DNA of 64,000 bases from Pyronema omphalodes (taxonomy: Eukaryota > Ascomycota > Pezizomycetes > Pezizales > Pyronemataceae), in the NCBI GenBank assembly GCA_024516155.1, contig JAJJXM010000082.1, positions 1-64,000 on the forward strand, in the 5' to 3' direction. Of this stretch, positions 55,761-64,000 are shown one piece after another. Under the pieces are notes generated by a model that worked only from the letters and a program-made list of their open reading frames with translations, ran no database searches and was not told where the DNA came from. Position 1 is the stretch's first letter. Every line of letters begins with the position of its first letter. Made by a program: the position numbers and the translations under genes.

Positions 55761-56130
55761 CTAGGCCCGTGCGTAATGGATGGATTTTAACAACAAAAAT
55801 GGGACCGTTTTTCCATCGGCTATGGGGGAGGCAAAGATATCTATATGGATTGATTCGTGCATAAAAAGCAACTTATTTACGTCATACGCTTCTCGAGCTG
55901 CAGGTGCAGTTAGTAGAAATTCTGAGTAACCGGACTGTAAATCACGTACTCTCCAGGCGGAATTCAACTCGAATCCCTTGGGGGCAATTGGTGCATCGGT
56001 CTGGCCGTACATGTTTCCGGTGAGGCGGCGGTCACGCTCGATCACTGATGGTGTTAGTTTGTGATTTTCGAGATGTCTTCAAATACGTACTGTTCTGGAA
56101 TTCGCAAAATGTCAGTAAAATCCTCAACAT
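55761..56130 (-). CDS. Small uncertain protein, about 107 aa, two exons
   Basis: Minus-strand exons 56130-56091 and 56044-55761 join through a 46-nt intron with GTACGT donor, AAACTAACACC branch point and CATCAG acceptor, forming an ATG (MIERDRRL) across the junction. The product contains GQTDAPIAPKGFELNSAWRV and FLLTAPAAREAYDVNKLLF segments that look like real protein. No domain is recognised. Further 5' exons are possible. The strong splice signals are the main evidence. Confidence 0.4.
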
Positions 56131-56953
56131 GCAGAGCTCAAGTATTACTGACAAGGTCCCAGGTGTCAAGTCCATGACGACCTCTGTGCTTATCGTACCG
56201 GAGGTATCTGAGTCCGGACATGGCCTTACAACATCCTCCAGTCAGTTCCGCAGCGCCGGCGACTTTGCTAGAAGAGCCCACTCACACCACCAGTGATACC
56301 GAACATCTACTCCAGTTAGCTGAGCTGTTTACGGTGGCCGGAGAGCATGGTCCATACGCCGATAATGATCCCGAAGGGGAGGAGGGCTTCGAAGGGGACA
56401 CCCATGGCTGTAGATGTTCTGTTCGGCTGTTAGTACAAAATCTCGAAGCGTCAGAACACCGGTTTAAGCTTGCGGTTGGCCGTACAATGCGGTGAAAGAG
56501 TCGTGTGTTTTCGCGCGTCAATGACGGTTATCTTCAGGCGGATTCAGGCGATGTCGGCGGTCGGCAGGCCCAACGTGGGGGAGAGTCTCGTTTATGTCAT
56601 TAGCGCGCCAAGGTCTCAATGACACACTTACCCATTTTCGAGTAGATACGCCAAGACATCTCCTGGTCCAGCAGCCTGCCGACCACCAACGACGGGCGTC
56701 AAATAACACCGCATCACGACACTGCTGCGCTGAATACTGTTCCGGAGACGCTTTCGAAAGACCCACAGGACTGGCCGCTACACAGGATTCTCCCCTCGCT
56801 GCGCGTTTGTCACGCTGAAGCTCTGTACCGCTTGATCAGCCCCTGGAATCCGGTCTACAGCTAGAAACGCGGCAGTAGTCTACAGCTCTGAACTGCAGAG
56901 ACGCGCGAGATACCAGCCTCGTGGGCTTTGTGCTTCGATCAACACCATAGAAC
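56131..56953. other. Unresolved region between the small minus gene and SAS3
   Basis: It probably holds a divergent promoter and may hold 5' exons of SAS3. Two open plus-strand stretches are notable: one from the ATG at 56220 (acidic, GEEGFEG) and one about 56648-56860 (third frame, ends at TAG after NPVYS). The latter could splice in phase 0 at a weak GTCTAC donor to the exon starting near 56951. Neither is proved. Confidence 0.35.
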
Positions 56954-61020
<4,067 letters not shown>

Positions 61021-64000
61021 TACAGACAAGATGTTAAATGTAATGTTAATTTGTTTGGGCTTTTTTTATGGCTGGGTTTGCTTTCTGCGATTTTACGGGA
61101 TTTTCTTTTTTTTAGCTTTTTTAGTATCTGTTTTCGTTTTCTTATGGGGCGGGCCTATTCATGATGCGTCACTCGACTATGGTTTGTGCACGCACCGGAC
61201 ATCCTGCATGTCTACTTTTGTATTTGTATGCTCATCTCAGTTTTGTCTGCTTTACGGAGTTCATGCCATCTTTTATGTTGATGCCCTACCACCATCACCT
61301 TTCTTTTGTCAATCCGTTCGTTGATGTTGAATGAAATTATGGGGTTCCTGGTTTGGGTCATTTTTTCTGCTGCTGTTTGATTTTTTTCTTCCTACCGAGG
61401 TGCAGACGGCAAGGGAAAAAATAGGAGATCTGGAGTTAACGTTTTCTTGGGCTTAATAGAAAAACACTTTCTTCCTCTCAGTGGTTTATCCAAATACGGA
61501 ATGCCGATAATTTTAGGCTTAAAAGCTTGTACTGCTTAATACAATCTTGGTGTAATCTGGGAATATTATAAACTGAGACATGCACATATGAACACTGAAG
61601 ATTGAGCACGATGTACTGTACACAATTTCTCCCACAATCTACGGCCCACGGAAAAATGCAACACAACATACATTGTACACTGTACATGTGCACAGCATCT
61701 ACGATTTCTCACACAGAACAAGGTACCAAAGACACGGCTCGAAGAAACATCGTAACATATCGGCCACCCGTTTTATCTAGCTATCCAGCTAGGTACATAG
61801 ATATGTAGGTAGGTATGTTATAAGTTGATTAGCAACCACGGAAACCGAGGATTCTACATATTGTTATATCGTATACATTCTATACATATTAAACACCGTA
61901 CAAGATATTACAAAAGAAAAATTTTCTATCTGTTAATAAAAAGCCTTTCTCCGTGAACCTTAATCTCTGGATCATCATATGGATCATCATTTTGCCGGGA
62001 TTGAAATGTGGTCGCAGTACAGGCAGGATGCAGAGTGAAATTTACATGTGTCCACTACCTTTCTGGTCATAGTCATGGTTAATTAGTTATGATCTTCGTG
62101 ATCTTCATGGATTCCCTGGGTCCCCTGGGACTCCCTGGCTTCCCCGGGCTTCGGACCGGCTCGAAGCATGACGCTTGTATGCATATACGTATCTATGTGC
62201 AGGTAGAAAAGGGTATTCATTAAAGCCTCAGAGGCAAAAGCATTATATTTCCAGAGTATAGAACTTTGCGTTCGAATTTTCCGGGACTGATGAAAGCTCA
62301 ACAATTTTTTTTTCTCAATGTACGTACTATGAAAATCGATTAGACAATCTGTGGTACGATACAACGATCGATGAAAATTTCTATCCGTATAAACGTGCTA
62401 AATATTGATATAAGTAAGTAATATGTATAAAGAAACCTACTATCTATGATCGGTCTACCATGACCCCCGGCTGGCACCGGTGATCATCATCGCCATCGGC
62501 AACAGCAGCAAATATTCGTCATCTTGCATCTTGTATCTTGCATTTTGCAGCTGGAGTATCAGGGCGGAAAGAACAGAAATAGAAAATAGGAAATAGAAGA
62601 AAATATCTTCAGTTAAGAGAGATATACAGCTTGACGATAACGTAACTTTGATTTATCCAGCCCCACGTCTGCCTCCCTGGATTTGAGTTATGTATAAGAA
62701 CCGGAAAAGTCTTACATATATTCAAGAAAAGAAAATAAGTAAAAAATAGAAAAAAAGAATAACAAATAAAAAAAACATAAAAATAAAAATAAACCCGCAT
62801 CGAAATCAACCTATACATCACCCTTTCCCAGTATACTCATAAACAAACCTATAACTCCAGGATATATTTCCGAATATATCCATATCCATATCCATATCGA
62901 GGACTGCATATCTATTTATATACCCATCTATTTCCCACACCGATTCCCCCCTCTTCCTCTCCCATCTTAGGCGTCATTCACCTTCCTTCTCCTCCCTTTA
63001 AGTCTCTTTCTTTCATTTCATACACAGGAGAAAATTATCCATGGATCATGGGTGAATATTATCTAACGGTAAGGCATGGATCATAAGGAGTATGGATTAT
63101 ACATCAATCTACAGTTGCTCCAAAACAGAAAAGAAAAAAACAAGAAAAACAGTTCTGATTATGTTATATGTACCTGAGTACAATGATTTAATATCTGTTG
63201 TACCTGTATCCATAAATAGTACATACATAACGATCCGCAGGATTTGAGAGACCGAGGTCCAGTTATAATCCATCAAGGGAGCGGAGGTATTATAATCAGT
63301 ATTTATGTTTATACTGGTACATATAATTCGTGAGGTGGTTAATTACTTGGATATAGCATGAATGAGGTTTAAATAATGAACGTCAGATGGACACTAGAAA
63401 ATCAGAAGAAATGTTTTCCATGGTTCAAACGCGGGAGAAATAATTACCGTACATTCCCAAAAGCCTGATTGTATCAATCTAGGTCTACTCACAAAGTATA
63501 TAAGACCTCAAGAAATATATACCACAGTGTTATTTCGGGATTACAGAATATGCCTTATAGCTTTTGCTGCAGCGGTTCGACATTGTGATTCGGAGGTGTG
63601 TGTTACAGATCCTCATTAGGTACGGACGCTCGGTGTTACCTTGGTCAGTGCACGGGCCAACCATGTTTCACCATTCTGCGGCAAAAAAATAAATACATAG
63701 TGATTAGGGTATGGCTTAGAAGAACCTGGTGATCATGACAGGTTGTTTGCAGGGTTGGTATGTATGAACTCAATTTAGGATATGCACTGTAAGCTCATGG
63801 GTTATCACGCATCGTACATTTTGCACCGAAACCATTCCATGCTGCAATATGGATTTCTGGTTGACTATGTGTCTTACTTATTTTCAAAAAATCCTGGTTA
63901 TGTCGAATTGCTAATCATTCCCATGTCTTTACTATGGACACACTCTCAAAAGGGTATAATAAATGCTGGATGTATGTAGCAAAGCGGCAAAAGAATTCAC
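61021..64000. other. 3 kb AT-rich gene-free right end
   Basis: It begins with the T-rich 3' flank of SAS3. Short frames exist on both strands but none has splice support or a recognisable motif. It holds a small CATATC repeat and duplicated GGATCATCAT elements near 61971-61992. Confidence 0.45.
62881..62898 (+). repeat. CATATC hexamer repeat
   Basis: Three perfect tandem copies of CATATC, with a partial copy before them, in AT-rich non-coding sequence. Confidence 0.8.

Overview
The window is nuclear DNA of a filamentous ascomycete (Pezizomycotina). The evidence is dense short introns of about 46-108 nt, mostly with GTRNGT donors, CTRAY branch points and YAG acceptors. The gene families are fungal: Dfg5/Dcw1 wall mannanase, an Srp40-type nucleolar protein, a Cdc4 F-box protein, Stn1, an NuA3-type MYST acetyltransferase and a GPI-anchored S10 carboxypeptidase. 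I lean towards Leotiomycetes from the general look of the proteins, but cannot prove a class. No mobile element, CRISPR array, rRNA or tRNA could be supported.

Layout. 1-9 kb: a small cysteine-rich protein (spliced), a 3.4 kb gene-free stretch, then AHA1 (Hsp90 co-chaperone with a membrane tail) and an unrecognised basic protein. 11-14.4 kb: CDC4 (minus). 14.4-19.7 kb: a 5.3 kb gene-free gap with GA- and G-rich tracts. 19.7-24.8 kb: an S10 carboxypeptidase and STN1 (both plus), separated by an inverted repeat. 25.2-29.3 kb: an acidic orphan reading frame and a SIT4-associated SAPS protein (minus). 31.4-41.9 kb: VPS60 (plus), SEC3 (minus), DBP4 (plus) and SRP40 (minus), alternating convergent and divergent. 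44-48.4 kb: beta-carbonic anhydrase (plus) and a Dfg5-like GH76 enzyme (minus). 48.9-53.5 kb: three minus genes (metallophosphoesterase, GPI2, PLD-like). 54.7-61 kb: arylamine N-acetyltransferase (plus), a small uncertain minus gene, and SAS3 (plus). 61-64 kb: AT-rich, gene-free.

Most genes are housekeeping functions with no operon-like link. Loose themes are cell surface and secretion (GPI2 builds GPI anchors; the Dfg5-like protein and the carboxypeptidase both carry GPI-type tails; SEC3 tethers secretory vesicles; VPS60 is an ESCRT-III factor), ribosome biogenesis (DBP4, SRP40), and cell cycle/chromatin (CDC4, SAPS/Sit4, STN1, SAS3).

The most notable observations come from rebuilding splice structures by hand. 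Two adjacent microexons of 5 and 8 nt supply the invariant NNWHW motif of Aha1. A 7-nt microexon lies beside the catalytic Asp of the carboxypeptidase. Aha1 has an unusual C-terminal membrane segment. The Dfg5-like gene has a consensus optional intron that would replace its GPI signal with a new extracellular domain and a second hydrophobic tail. STN1 carries three copies of a YRG(R/K)RRP motif, and an inverted repeat with telobox-like sequence lies just upstream of it. No clearly new multi-gene system was found.
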